Assembly (NCBI GenBank): GCA_964001155.1
Contig: CAXFCD010000133.1
Span: 1-18,517, forward strand
DNA from: CAXFCD01 sp964001155
GTDB taxonomy: Bacteria; Fidelibacterota; Marinisomatia; Marinisomatales; UBA1611
Length of the DNA stretch: 18,517 nucleotides
Direction of reading: 5' to 3'
Part shown: in pieces, positions 1-8,262 of the stretch
How positions within the stretch are numbered: position 1 is the stretch's first letter
Layout: each line of letters starts with the position of its first letter
Notes under the pieces: model-generated
Told to the model about the DNA's origin: nothing
Seen by the model: only the letters and a program-made list of their open reading frames with translations
The model's database searches: none
Translations under genes and position numbers: made by a program

Positions 1-385
1 CCACCCAGCGCCAGTTTAGATTCAGTTTATACCAAATACTCCTCACTGCAATAATGATATCCCCGGATTTGGATTGGATTGTGTAAATGGTCATAATACT
101 CACCATCACAATCAAGCGAATAGTTGCTGTGGTAACATCCATGAGAATAGCCGGTACAGGGCGATCTGAGACTAAAAATGAGAGAGTGAAATAAATTGCA
201 CCTGATATAGGGAAAAATTTCCAAAATGGTGCCGTGCGTTTTTTCCATTCATCCCAGTGTTTTCTTTCAACAATGATCAGGACAAGGCCTGCAAAAATAT
301 GTAACGCCAACAGAGATGAGTCCGTTGCCAACAGGGTTGAAATAGAAAATGCCAAAAAAAGGCATAAACGTGTGATGGGATTCAT
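1..385 (-). CDS. EcfT/CbiQ-like membrane protein, 3' end cut by window edge
   Basis: The minus-strand frame opening with ATG at 385 runs without a stop to position 1, giving 128 residues; the C-terminus lies outside the window. The ATG is 2 nt after the stop of the DUF5683-like gene, so it is probably co-transcribed. The protein has hydrophobic stretches at about residues 7-20, 24-40, 58-72 and 88-104, separated by a basic loop (RKHWDEWKKR, 41-50). A conserved-looking tail follows, with SGDIIIAVRS (107-116) and KLNLNWRWV (120-128). This layout and tail resemble the transmembrane (T) subunit of energy-coupling factor vitamin/metal importers (EcfT/CbiQ family), which couples ATPase subunits to a substrate-binding membrane protein. 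The diagnostic C-terminal Ala-Arg motifs of EcfT would lie beyond the edge. The existence of the gene is fairly sure; the family is tentative, and an unrelated polytopic membrane protein is the alternative. Confidence 0.6.
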   Translation of the reverse strand, partial: MNPITRLCLFLAFSISTLLATDSSLLALHIFAGLVLIIVERKHWDEWKKRTAPFWKFFPISGAIYFTLSFLVSDRPVPAILMDVTTATIRLIVMVSIMTIYTIQSKSGDIIIAVRSIWYKLNLNWRWV

Positions 386-387
386 GG

Positions 388-1005
388 CTAAAAATTGAAA
401 TCGACTTGTAAATACAGGCTCGAATAGCCAGAAGGCTCAACCTTCGGTGAAAGGGTGACGGCTTCAATTTTTTCCAGCCGAGTAAGATAAAGGGCATCAA
501 TGGCAGAAATAATATGATTCATCACAATCCCGCCGATTAAAAATTTTCCAGCATGAGCAAACCGATCACTTCTGATTCGCATTGCCTCAAAATCATCTCT
601 GTTTTGTTTTGAATCCCATTCCCATTCCCAGCCTTCTCCTTGGGGATAAAGTGCTTCTATATCTCGGAACCGCAAATGTTCATCATTATGGCTGGTCAAA
701 TCCTGGTAATTTCCGATGTCTACCCAATACTGGCGTTCCTTGCCTCGTGCATCTATGCCTGCATGGGCCACAGCAAAGGATTTGTACTGTTTCGCCTGGT
801 GGGCTGAAAAGGTGTAAGCGCTCATAGTGGCCGTCCATAAAACCGTTTCAGTCAAGAAGAATAACCGGGACCGATGGGTGTTTTTTTTGGCAGCCTCTCC
901 CCATCCCGGCAAAATGGCAGATTTCACCATGGGGTGAAAATTCGGCTTTCCTCCGAATAGAATAGATGTACAAAGGGTCAGTATTATGATTGTTTTCTTA
1001 AGCAT
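388..1005 (-). CDS. DUF5683-like small envelope protein
   Basis: A 205-residue protein with a probable signal peptide or N-terminal anchor (residues 1-19, LKK then a hydrophobic run ending in GG). After it comes KSAILPGWGEAAKKN (28-42), which matches the signature near the start of DUF5683 proteins (K-S-x-hydrophobic-PGWGQ). Two further hydrophobic segments are seen at about 47-66 and 152-172, the second containing HIISAIDALYL, the other typical DUF5683 feature. Between them is a polar, Trp/Glu-rich stretch (about 90-135). The biochemical function of DUF5683 is unknown; members are common in Bacteroidota and related phyla and are predicted envelope proteins. The start overlaps the 3' end of lnt by 22 nt, and the stop is 2 nt before the EcfT-like gene. 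No strong Shine-Dalgarno sequence is visible, so translation may be coupled to lnt. Family assignment is from motif memory. Confidence 0.7.
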   Translation of the reverse strand: MLKKTIIILTLCTSILFGGKPNFHPMVKSAILPGWGEAAKKNTHRSRLFFLTETVLWTATMSAYTFSAHQAKQYKSFAVAHAGIDARGKERQYWVDIGNYQDLTSHNDEHLRFRDIEALYPQGEGWEWEWDSKQNRDDFEAMRIRSDRFAHAGKFLIGGIVMNHIISAIDALYLTRLEKIEAVTLSPKVEPSGYSSLYLQVDFNF

Positions 1006-2480
1006 GAAATAGGTCCGAGATAAAGAAAAATTACGAAACAGATAAGGGCAAACACATCACCATATTTACTGTAAAAACTGCTGCTATTTCCCAAGGGAAC
1101 CGTCACGGTGAAAACCGCAGATTCTTCTAGAGATTGTTCCTGAATGGATCGCCCGTTGGCAAGAATCAATCCGGAAATTCCCGTATTGGCAGACCGAACA
1201 ACGGGAACGCGGTTTTCAATGGCCCTCAATTTCGCCACGTCATAATGCTGATAAGGTCCTGCTGTCTTCCCTAACCAACCGTCATTGGTTTGGATGGTGA
1301 TCATTTCAGCACCATTTTGTACGAATTCCCGCACAACTTTGGGGATACTGGATTCGTAACATATCAAATTGGAAAATTGGGTATCTTGCCATTTAAAAAC
1401 CGTGTACTCGGTGCCGTGGCTAAAGTTCCCCTGGCCAAAGTTTAGTTTTTTCAAAGAAGGAAATTGAGCTGATAATGGAATGTATTCCGCAAAGGGAACT
1501 AAATGAAGTTTATTATAAAGGATAAAATCATGGTTAGGTGTGAGAAACATGGTGCTGTTAAAATAGGATTTTTCTCCATTGGGGGAGATGGATCTGTCAA
1601 CGGTTCCGGTAAGGACGGGAATCCCGGAAGAATCCACTCGATCTTGTATCATACCCCGTACATTGCCATTGAGCCGTAAATAAGCCGGCAAAGCTGTTTC
1701 CGGGAACAGAATCAAATCCGGATTCAATTCAATGGCTACTGCATGAAGAGAATCCATATAGGCAATGGTTTCTTTCTTTTTTTGGTAATCCCATTTTTCG
1801 TTGGGATCAATATTGGGTTGGAGAATTGCAACTTCCAACTTTTCTGCAGAATCATCGTATTCATTCATTCTGGCATTACCGAAAAACCATAGTCCTAAAA
1901 TGATAATCCACGTAAATAATCCCAAGTGTTTATTTAACTCGAACTCCCGGATCAGTATATAAAGCATAACATTAATCAATGCAACCCATAATGTTACACC
2001 ATAGCTTCCTGTAACTTCTAATATTTGAATCAATTGCAGAAAATCCAATTGGCTTAAAACCAGGTTCCCCCAAGGGAATCCCATAGGTCCGAAACTACGG
2101 AGCCATTCCATGGACACGATTAAAAATGGAAAAAGTGCTAATCCATTTGTACAGGATTTAACTCGCCCAAATATCCAACCAGCCAATGCCCAGTAAACAC
2201 CTAAATACAATACTGCTGCAATGAGGGATAAGAAAACAACACCAAAACTGGCGCCGGAATTAAATCCAATCCAATAAAAGGAAATTAAGTTATGGGTCAT
2301 GCCAAAAAGGTAACCAAGACACAGGTTATCTTTTGCATCATTATTCAACCAAATATGGAGCAAAGGAATCAATCCAACCCAAGCTAAGAATCCCAAATGC
2401 CAAGGTTGATAGGATAATCCCGTTATCAATCCGCCAATGATTGCTAATTGCCAGGACGTGCGACCAAAAAATGAATTCAT
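984..2480 (-). CDS. lnt: Apolipoprotein N-acyltransferase Lnt
   Basis: Lnt is the inner-membrane enzyme that transfers an acyl chain from a phospholipid to the N-terminal cysteine of apolipoproteins, the last step of lipoprotein maturation in diderm bacteria. The 498-residue product has the family layout: about six hydrophobic segments in residues 8-200, then a periplasmic nitrilase-like domain (about 215-465), then a last membrane helix (about 474-490). The Glu-Lys-Cys triad is visible: E261 in LFPETALPAY, K324 in YNKLHLVPFAEY and C374 in NLICYES. Length and spacing match E. coli Lnt (triad E267, K335, C387). The ATG overlaps the ruvX stop by 4 nt (ATGA), suggesting translational coupling; I see no Shine-Dalgarno sequence. 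Its presence indicates a Gram-negative envelope with triacylated lipoproteins. Confidence 0.97.
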   Translation of the reverse strand: MNSFFGRTSWQLAIIGGLITGLSYQPWHLGFLAWVGLIPLLHIWLNNDAKDNLCLGYLFGMTHNLISFYWIGFNSGASFGVVFLSLIAAVLYLGVYWALAGWIFGRVKSCTNGLALFPFLIVSMEWLRSFGPMGFPWGNLVLSQLDFLQLIQILEVTGSYGVTLWVALINVMLYILIREFELNKHLGLFTWIIILGLWFFGNARMNEYDDSAEKLEVAILQPNIDPNEKWDYQKKKETIAYMDSLHAVAIELNPDLILFPETALPAYLRLNGNVRGMIQDRVDSSGIPVLTGTVDRSISPNGEKSYFNSTMFLTPNHDFILYNKLHLVPFAEYIPLSAQFPSLKKLNFGQGNFSHGTEYTVFKWQDTQFSNLICYESSIPKVVREFVQNGAEMITIQTNDGWLGKTAGPYQHYDVAKLRAIENRVPVVRSANTGISGLILANGRSIQEQSLEESAVFTVTVPLGNSSSFYSKYGDVFALICFVIFLYLGPISCLRKQS

Positions 2481-2881
2481 CGTTGCTGTTTATCTAAAAA
2501 TTGTTGTAACAAAATCGCCGCAGCCCTCTCATCAATAATACCCTTGTTATATCCCGTTTTGATGTTTTGTTCAATCATGGATTTTTGTGCTGACACAGAC
2601 GTGAGCCGTTCATCTTCAAGAAAAACGGGACAATTCAATTCAGCAAGAGAATGGGCATACTTTCGGACTTTTTCCGTTTGAGCGGTATCCTGCCCCTTCA
2701 ACCCTAAAGGTAAGCCCACCACAATAGACTCAATGCCTTGATCTTCGATGATGAATTTCAGAGATTCCTGGTTTCCTGTATTTGGAATGGTTTTGAAGGG
2801 AGATGCGATCATTTTTAGTGGGTCGGACAAGGCTAATCCGATGCGGCGATCACCATAATCGATTCCGAGGATTCGTCCCAT
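2477..2881 (-). CDS. ruvX: RuvX/YqgF-family putative Holliday junction resolvase or pre-16S rRNA nuclease
   Basis: A 134-residue protein of the normal length for YqgF/RuvX, an RNase H-fold nuclease implicated in 16S rRNA 5'-end maturation and, in some bacteria, Holliday-junction resolution. The acidic residues of the RNase H fold are visible: D8 in GIDYGDRRIGLALSD, E91 in FLEDERLTS and D117 in GIIDERAAAILLQ. VVGLPLGLKGQ (54-64) is the conserved family loop. It starts 3 nt after the stop of the HU-like gene and its stop overlaps the start of lnt (ATGA). No Shine-Dalgarno sequence is evident. Which of the two proposed activities dominates cannot be told from the sequence. Confidence 0.95.
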   Translation of the reverse strand: MGRILGIDYGDRRIGLALSDPLKMIASPFKTIPNTGNQESLKFIIEDQGIESIVVGLPLGLKGQDTAQTEKVRKYAHSLAELNCPVFLEDERLTSVSAQKSMIEQNIKTGYNKGIIDERAAAILLQQFLDKQQR

Positions 2882-2884
2882 GTA

Positions 2885-3193
2885 TTAAATGGGTTTGCGA
2901 AGGTGTTCTTTTAAAATTTTTCCCGGTTTGAATCGCGTTTTCTTATGGGCAGGCACATAGATTTCTTCATTGGTTCTGGGATTTCTGGCTCTTGGTTTTG
3001 CCTTAGTGGGCTTTGATTCAAACACACCAAAATTCCGAATTTCGATCCGGGTATATGGATTGTCTTCTGTCAGAAAATCCCGGACGATGTTAAAAAAGTC
3101 ATCTACCAACTCTAGGGAGGCACGGACGCTCTTTCCTTTTCTCGCCGCCAATTCTAATGCTATATCTTTTTTTGTGTACGTTTTTGTTTCCAT
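2885..3193 (-). CDS. HU/IHF-family DNA-bending protein
   Basis: A 102-residue protein with the complete HU/IHF fold. The N-terminal helical dimerisation part (about 6-45) includes TKKDIALELAARKGKS. It is followed by IEIRNFGVFES (50-60), then the basic beta-arm with RARNPRTNEEIYVPAHKKTRFKPGK (68-92). The RNP at 70-72 carries the arm-tip proline that intercalates DNA in this family. HU/IHF dimers bind the minor groove, bend DNA and shape nucleoid, replication-initiation and recombination complexes. The RNFG...ESK pattern leans towards IHF-like members, but HU versus IHF cannot be decided here. Its ATG overlaps the rel stop by 1 nt (TAATG) and ruvX follows after 3 nt, so it looks translationally coupled to rel. 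No partner subunit gene is in the window. Confidence 0.95.
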   Translation of the reverse strand: METKTYTKKDIALELAARKGKSVRASLELVDDFFNIVRDFLTEDNPYTRIEIRNFGVFESKPTKAKPRARNPRTNEEIYVPAHKKTRFKPGKILKEHLRKPI

Positions 3194-5382
3194 TATCGAG
3201 CTGCTCTTTCTACATAATCTATATTTTTTAAATTGGTCATTTTGCGCATGAGCCGGTTCAATTGCCGGTTGTTATTCACCTGCACAATGAAATGGGCTGT
3301 GGCTACCGATTCTTTCACTTTAATATCCACACTGGCGATGTTCACATTCTGCTTCGAAATACATTCGGACATATCCTTCAGCCACCCTTTGTAATCCTGC
3401 CCAACTACTTTGAGCCGAACATTAAAATGATCCGATGATTTTACATTCCACTGAATGGGAATTAAGCGGTCCGATTCATGGGACAACAAGGGTAAACTTC
3501 TACAGGTGCTTTGATGGACAGTCACTCCGCGGCCTCGAGTCACAAAACCTATTAATTCATCCCCGGGAATTGGATTACAACATTTCCCGAAATTCACCAT
3601 GAGGTTGTCAATGCCGTCTAAAATAATGCCTTTGGTTTTGGAACGAGCAAAATCAAAAAAGCGGCTGGATTCTTCCTCTTCTGTCCGTTCCGGCTCCACT
3701 TCTTCTTGAGGACGCAATTTCGCAAACATATCCCTAACGGTAATCAACCCGGAACCAATGGCCTTCAACAGGGAATTTGTATCGGAGTACCCGAATCGGC
3801 TGAAGCTTTCCCGAAACTCATCTATATCTTTCAGCATTTTCATGCGCCGCAGGGTTTTTTCAAGCATTTCTTCACCCAACTTTATACTTTCTTCGTCGCG
3901 AACTTTTTTCAAATACCAGTTAACCTTGTTGCGGGCTTTGGTCGTAACAATGAATTTTTGCCAGCCGTAACTGGGCATTTGGTTTTTGCTGGTAATGATT
4001 TCCACCATATCGCCATTTTTCAATTTAGTATTCAGGGGAACAACAGAATGGTTTACTTTAGCACCCATACAATGCATGCCAACTTGGGTGTGAACCTGAA
4101 ATGCAAAATCCACGGGCGTTGCCCCGACAGGCAATTGAATCAAATCTCCTGCAGGCGTGAATACAAAAATTTCTTCATTATACAGGTCAATCTTTAATAG
4201 ATCCATAAACTCGGCCGGGTCAGCAGATTCATTTTGCAAAATATCCAGCAATTCACGGAGCCATTTTACATTTTGATCAATACCTGAGGATTTCCCATCT
4301 TTATACACCCAATGGGCTGCCACACCGATTTCGGCAGTTTCTTCCATTTCTCTGGTTCGAATTTGGATTTCTACCAGTTGTCCCTTAGGACCCACGACTG
4401 TAGTGTGAACGGATTGATATCCATTCGTCTTGGGTGTGGCTATAAAGTCTTTGAATCTGTCTTGGATCGGTGAATAAATACTATGAACGATTCCCAGAGC
4501 TAAATAACATTGCTCTACCTTTTCCACAATGATTCGGATGGCGTACAGGTCATAAATTTCCTTAAACGACTTGTTTCGGGAGATCATTTTCCCATGGATG
4601 GAGGAATAAGATTTTGCCCTGCCATAGACATCAGGTACAATTTCATAGGTCTTAAGTTCTTGGGCAACAGGCTCAATGATTTCCTTGATGAATTTATCCC
4701 GCTGTTTTTTGGTGGCTTTGATATTTGCATCCAATTCCTTGTATCCCGAAGGATCCAGTACCGAAAAAGCAATATCTTCTAATTGAGCTTTCACCGAGTG
4801 CATCCCCAATCGGTGAGCCAAAGGCACATAAACATCCCGTGTTTCAATGGCAATCCTATGCTGTTTGATCTTGGGCATGTGTTTAATGGTCTCCATATTA
4901 TGAAGGCGGTCTGCAAATTTGATGATAATGACCCGGAGGTCCTGGGCCACAGATAAAAGCATTTTCATAAAATTCCCGGCCTGTTTTTCCTTCCGAGATG
5001 AAAATTTGATACCACCAATTTTGGTAACACCGTTCACAAGATTAGCCAAATCATCCCCAAATTCCTGTCTCAAAAGGGCTAGCGTGACATCGGTGTCTTC
5101 CACCGTATCATGGAGTAAACCACCGATCACAGTGGTAAGATCCATTTTCCAGGAAGCTAAAGTCTGCGCTACGGCGACGCAATGTGTGAAGTAAGGTTTC
5201 CCGGATCGCCGTTTTTGTCCTTCATGGTGGCGGTTACCGAATTCGTATGCTTTCCAGAGAATAGTTTTTAATTCATCCTTTTCCTGGCCCGGCGCTGTGG
5301 AAACTGTATCAACCAGTTGTAAAAATGGTTTTGGGTATTCTCCGAATAATTGAGGGGCTAATCTGGAAAGGGGATTATCCAT
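3193..5382 (-). CDS. rel: Bifunctional (p)ppGpp synthetase/hydrolase Rel
   Basis: A full-length 729-residue long RSH protein that makes (p)ppGpp from GTP/GDP and ATP and also hydrolyses it. The HD hydrolase (about 50-200) keeps its metal ligands: H67, H91-D92 in GGLLHDTVEDT, E95-D96, and D158 in FADRLHNM. The synthetase domain (about 245-380) has YGRAKSYSSIHGK, IYDLYAIRI, NGYQSVHT and VEIQIRT. The loop RFKD (309-312) is the RxKD type of bifunctional Rel/SpoT, not the ExDD type of synthetase-only RelA. TGS (about 404-463) starts IFVFTPAGD. A C-terminal cysteine-bearing domain (KCCNPIPGDE, C601-C602, C627) and an ACT domain (about 653-729) follow. The start overlaps the dnaB stop as TAATG; no Shine-Dalgarno sequence is seen, so translation is probably coupled. 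All key residues checked are present. Confidence 0.97.
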   Translation of the reverse strand: MDNPLSRLAPQLFGEYPKPFLQLVDTVSTAPGQEKDELKTILWKAYEFGNRHHEGQKRRSGKPYFTHCVAVAQTLASWKMDLTTVIGGLLHDTVEDTDVTLALLRQEFGDDLANLVNGVTKIGGIKFSSRKEKQAGNFMKMLLSVAQDLRVIIIKFADRLHNMETIKHMPKIKQHRIAIETRDVYVPLAHRLGMHSVKAQLEDIAFSVLDPSGYKELDANIKATKKQRDKFIKEIIEPVAQELKTYEIVPDVYGRAKSYSSIHGKMISRNKSFKEIYDLYAIRIIVEKVEQCYLALGIVHSIYSPIQDRFKDFIATPKTNGYQSVHTTVVGPKGQLVEIQIRTREMEETAEIGVAAHWVYKDGKSSGIDQNVKWLRELLDILQNESADPAEFMDLLKIDLYNEEIFVFTPAGDLIQLPVGATPVDFAFQVHTQVGMHCMGAKVNHSVVPLNTKLKNGDMVEIITSKNQMPSYGWQKFIVTTKARNKVNWYLKKVRDEESIKLGEEMLEKTLRRMKMLKDIDEFRESFSRFGYSDTNSLLKAIGSGLITVRDMFAKLRPQEEVEPERTEEEESSRFFDFARSKTKGIILDGIDNLMVNFGKCCNPIPGDELIGFVTRGRGVTVHQSTCRSLPLLSHESDRLIPIQWNVKSSDHFNVRLKVVGQDYKGWLKDMSECISKQNVNIASVDIKVKESVATAHFIVQVNNNRQLNRLMRKMTNLKNIDYVERAAR

Positions 5383-6728
5383 TAAAACGGTGTTTCAACC
5401 TGAGACAGGTTTTCGTAGCGGGCATACTTGCTGATAAAGGATGCTTCTACAACTCCTGTTGGGCCATTTCGCTGTTTAGCGACTATAATTTTTGCTTTGC
5501 CTTCATCCTCATCCTCCTGAGTGTACACCCAAGGACGGTAAAGAAAAATTACCACGTCTGCGTCCTGTTCTATAGCACCACTTTCCCGGAGATCTGACAA
5601 TTGTGGTTGCTTATCAGCCCGTTGCTCCACTGCCCGGGATAACTGGGATAAGGCAACAACAGGAATATTTAATTCTTTCGCTAGTGCTTTCAGTGATCTT
5701 GAAATCACGGAAATTTCTTGTTGGCGACTTTCCACACCCTTTGGCCCTTGCATCAATTGAAGATAATCCACAACAATCATACCGATGTTTTTTTCTGCTT
5801 TTAATCGTCTCGCTTTCGCTCTGAGTTCCAAAACCGTGAGCGCCGGTGTATCATCCAAATAAATGGGCGCTTCAGCCAATTGTCCCACAGCAATACTTAA
5901 ATTTTTCCAATGGGTTTTAGGCAAATTTCCGGTCCGTACAAAATGGCTGTCAACTCGGGCCTCAGCACATAAGAGACGCATGGCCAGTTGGTGATTTGCC
6001 ATTTCCAAACTGAACATGCCAACGCCTACACCGCCTTCTAAAGCTGCGTTACGCAGCATGGATAAAGCCAATGCAGTTTTTCCCATCCCGGGACGACCGG
6101 CAATAATCGCAAGGTCCCCATCTTGAAATCCGGATGTGATATCATCCAAATCCAGCAATCCTGAAGGTACGCCAATCACATTCCCCGGTTGCGCATTGAT
6201 ATGTTCCAAGCGCTCGAATGCTTCAACCAAAATCGGGTCTATATGCAAGAATCCGCCCTTAAGCCGATTTTGGGTAATCTTAAAAATGGATTGTTCAACT
6301 GTGTCCAAAATATCGCCGATCTCCTGACTGTCATCATAAGCTTCCTTTGCAATATCATGAGATAAATTGATCAAGTTTCGGAGTAATGCTTTTTCAAGGA
6401 CAATCTTGGCGTAACGCTCCACATGGGCCGCCGTGGGAACCGATTCAACCAATCCTGTGATATAATAGGCACCACCAACCGTTTCTAACTCTTTGTTCTT
6501 TTTGAGCAAGTCAATAACAGACACTGTATCAACAGGCTCTCCTTGATCAAACAATTTCATCATGGCTGAAAAGATTTTTCCGTTACCATCCTTATAAAAA
6601 TTTTCAGGTAAAAGCCATTGAATAGTTTTACTGACAGCTTCTTTAGAAGCCAGCATGGACCCTAATACCGCCACTTCCGCATCAATGGAATGGGGTTGAA
6701 CATTGAGTATTTGATTATCCTCAGCCAT
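5382..6728 (-). CDS. dnaB: Replicative DNA helicase DnaB
   Basis: DnaB is the hexameric 5'-3' helicase that unwinds DNA at the replication fork and recruits primase. The 448-residue protein has the N-terminal helical collar (about 8-115, opening QPHSIDAEVAVLGSML) and a RecA-like motor domain (about 180-445). Walker A is GRPGMGKT (211-218), the catalytic Glu is probably E242 in FSLEM, Walker B is IVVDYLQLM with D321, and SQLSRAVEQR and KQRNGPTG (R420, probable arginine finger) are present. The length is normal and there is no intein, although DnaB is a frequent intein host. The gene follows the uracil-DNA glycosylase by 6 nt and overlaps rel (TAATG). No strong Shine-Dalgarno sequence precedes the ATG at 6728. 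Confidence 0.97.
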   Translation of the reverse strand: MAEDNQILNVQPHSIDAEVAVLGSMLASKEAVSKTIQWLLPENFYKDGNGKIFSAMMKLFDQGEPVDTVSVIDLLKKNKELETVGGAYYITGLVESVPTAAHVERYAKIVLEKALLRNLINLSHDIAKEAYDDSQEIGDILDTVEQSIFKITQNRLKGGFLHIDPILVEAFERLEHINAQPGNVIGVPSGLLDLDDITSGFQDGDLAIIAGRPGMGKTALALSMLRNAALEGGVGVGMFSLEMANHQLAMRLLCAEARVDSHFVRTGNLPKTHWKNLSIAVGQLAEAPIYLDDTPALTVLELRAKARRLKAEKNIGMIVVDYLQLMQGPKGVESRQQEISVISRSLKALAKELNIPVVALSQLSRAVEQRADKQPQLSDLRESGAIEQDADVVIFLYRPWVYTQEDEDEGKAKIIVAKQRNGPTGVVEASFISKYARYENLSQVETPF

Positions 6729-6734
6729 GACAAT

Positions 6735-7418
6735 TTAGGTTGTTTGTAAAAAGTCCCGGATCCACTGAAAGTCAACCCAGGTCGGTTTCTTGAAATTCGA
6801 ATTTCTTAACAGGGCAGCCGGATGATATGTTACCCTTAATGGTGTGCCGTGATAGTCATGTGTTTTTTCTCTCATTTCTTTTAAAGGCACATCCATTTTT
6901 AGCAATGTTTTACCGGCAACACGCCCTAAAGCGACAATCAATTTAGGCTGAATTAGGTTTATTTGCTTCATTAAAAAAGGTTCACATTTTTCAACTTCTG
7001 AGGGCAGTGGATCGCGGTTGTTGGGCGGTCGGCATTTCAACACATTAGTAATATAAACACCCTCGCCCCGCTTTTTTTGGATAGCCCTTAAAATATCATC
7101 GAGTAATTTCCCCGCACGACCCACAAAGGGTTCCCCTTTTAAGTCCTCCTGTTCACCGGGGGCTTCTCCTACCAGCAACAAGTCTGAGTGTGGGTCGCCA
7201 ACGCCAAACACAAAATTTGTCCTGGTTTTGCCTAAGGGACATTCCTGACAGTGACAGATGGATTGATTGAAAGCATCTAACTCACCATTAGCTGTGGGTT
7301 TGTCAATAGTTGGCGCTGGTTCTTCCGGAAAAACCGGTTCTTTCGAAAGGTACAATTCATTTCCAAACAACAGTTTTTGCTGCTTAAGATATTGTTGAAT
7401 CGCTGCTTTCGTTGACAT
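6735..7418 (-). CDS. Family 4 (Fe-S) uracil-DNA glycosylase
   Basis: This enzyme removes uracil from DNA as the first step of base-excision repair. The 227-residue protein has a variable N-terminus (about 1-50) and then the catalytic domain. Four cysteines suit a [4Fe-4S] cluster: C57 and C60 (CHCQECPLGKTR), C129 and C145 (TNVLKCRPP...EVEKCEPF). Motif 1 is GEAPGEQED (84-92), followed by GEPFVGRAGKLLDDIL, typical of family 4 rather than family 5. The C-terminal motif HPAALLR (199-205) supplies the conserved histidine. A fifth cysteine (C55) lies next to the first ligand pair. The gene sits 3 nt after rpoZ and 6 nt before dnaB, and a weak GGAA precedes its ATG. Placement with dnaB suggests coexpression with replication genes. 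Confidence 0.95.
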   Translation of the reverse strand: MSTKAAIQQYLKQQKLLFGNELYLSKEPVFPEEPAPTIDKPTANGELDAFNQSICHCQECPLGKTRTNFVFGVGDPHSDLLLVGEAPGEQEDLKGEPFVGRAGKLLDDILRAIQKKRGEGVYITNVLKCRPPNNRDPLPSEVEKCEPFLMKQINLIQPKLIVALGRVAGKTLLKMDVPLKEMREKTHDYHGTPLRVTYHPAALLRNSNFKKPTWVDFQWIRDFLQTT

Positions 7419-7421
7419 GAT

Positions 7422-7697
7422 TTATTCCGGTTTTGTTTTTCTCCAAGTTACTTCACCTTCGAGGAATTTATCAATGGCCACGGTAGTGACTTTTTCCTGT
7501 TCCTCATAGGTTTCCGGGGTTGGTTCTTCCACTTCATCAAACACACCCAAATCATCATTTTGATGTTCTTGGATGGTTCTGCTTAAGATACGCTCCTGCA
7601 ATTCGTACCGAGCTTGACCGGACATGGCTGCCACGGCTTCATACATGTTTTCCGCACGTTCTTCTACTTCACGGAAAGGAATGGTTTTAAGACCCAT
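7422..7697 (-). CDS. rpoZ: RNA polymerase omega subunit (RpoZ/Rpb6-like), divergent
   Basis: A 91-residue omega-like protein that would bind the beta-prime C-terminus and assist RNA polymerase assembly. Recognition rests on AENMYEAVAAMSGQAR (near the N-terminus), matching the omega helix, and on EKVTTVAIDKFLEGEV near the C-terminus, matching the conserved TTVA...E-I-GxI helix. Between them is an acidic stretch rich in Glu and Asp. The gmk-rpoZ order supports the call. I chose the ATG at 7697, not the in-frame ATG at 7712, because GAAGGAG at 7704-7710 lies 6 nt upstream of it, while the upstream ATG has no Shine-Dalgarno sequence. The longer frame would add five residues (MKEYS). The start overlaps gmk by 11 nt. 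The enterobacterial MAR N-terminal motif is replaced by MGLKTIPF. Confidence 0.85.
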   Translation of the reverse strand: MGLKTIPFREVEERAENMYEAVAAMSGQARYELQERILSRTIQEHQNDDLGVFDEVEEPTPETYEEQEKVTTVAIDKFLEGEVTWRKTKPE

Positions 7698-8262
7698 GGA
7701 GTACTCCTTCATTTATGTTATTTACAATATTAATTAATTCTTCAGTTGCAACGCTAAGATCTTCATTGATCATGACGTGGTCAAACCGATCTTGATAGCC
7801 CATTTCCTGCTCAAATCTCTGCAGGCGGATTTCGATTCGTTTTTCGGAATCGGTTCCTCGTTTGATTAATCGCTCCCGTAAATGGGCAATGCTGGGGGGA
7901 ATAATAAAAATTGAATATGTGTTTTCTGGATACAATTCTTTAATGCGAATTGCACCTTTTACGTCCATTTCCAATAACATGATTTGATCATTTTTAATTG
8001 CATTTTCCAAAGATGTTTTTGGTGTGCCATAATAAAAACCATGGACATTTTCCCATTCTGCTAATTCTCGGTTCACAATTAAAGTTTCAAACATATCATG
8101 GGAAATAAAATTATAATCCACCCCATCTGTTTCAATAGAACGTTTTTCACGAGTCGTGTAAGAAAGAGACCATTCGATATTCGGCTTTACCTTTTGCAAT
8201 GCTCGGCATAAAGTTGTTTTCCCCGATCCGGAGGGCGCTGATATGGTAATTAAATTTTTCAT
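7687..8262 (-). CDS. gmk: Guanylate kinase
   Basis: Guanylate kinase phosphorylates GMP to GDP using ATP, feeding GTP and hence (p)ppGpp synthesis. The 191-residue protein has P-loop SAPSGSGKTTL (8-18), the GMP-binding stretch SLSYTTREKRSIETDGVDYNFIS (about 33-55), ENVHGFYYGT (71-80), and LLEMDVKGAIRIKE (95-108), followed by the Arg-rich lid RERLIKRGTDSEKRIEIRL. Length is normal for the family. The ATG overlaps the yicC stop as TAATG, with no Shine-Dalgarno sequence. The last codons overlap the start of rpoZ by 11 nt and carry the rpoZ ribosome-binding site. yicC-gmk-rpoZ is a widespread gene order. Confidence 0.97.
   Translation of the reverse strand: MKNLITISAPSGSGKTTLCRALQKVKPNIEWSLSYTTREKRSIETDGVDYNFISHDMFETLIVNRELAEWENVHGFYYGTPKTSLENAIKNDQIMLLEMDVKGAIRIKELYPENTYSIFIIPPSIAHLRERLIKRGTDSEKRIEIRLQRFEQEMGYQDRFDHVMINEDLSVATEELINIVNNINEGVLHGS
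7704..7710 (-). promoter_or_regulatory. Shine-Dalgarno site deciding the rpoZ start
   Basis: Minus-strand GAAGGAG lies 6 nt upstream of the ATG at 7697 and inside the 3' end of gmk. It also overlaps the upstream candidate ATG at 7712, which therefore cannot be the start it serves. This is among the best ribosome-binding sequences in the window. Confidence 0.8.

Noticed and set aside
27..500. Two short minus-strand frames (27-248 and 267-500) as candidate genes
   Set aside because: They are out-of-frame shadows of the EcfT-like frame (1-385) and of the DUF5683-like gene. The frame starting at 385 stays open to the window edge and reads as a membrane protein.
3706..4197. 163-codon plus-strand open frame opposite rel
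   Set aside because: It lies fully antisense to well-conserved Rel coding sequence, has no recognisable domain and no ribosome-binding signal. It is a shadow of the minus-strand gene.
5382..6728. Intein in dnaB
   Set aside because: The motor domain is continuous with Walker A and Walker B at normal spacing and total length 448 residues.
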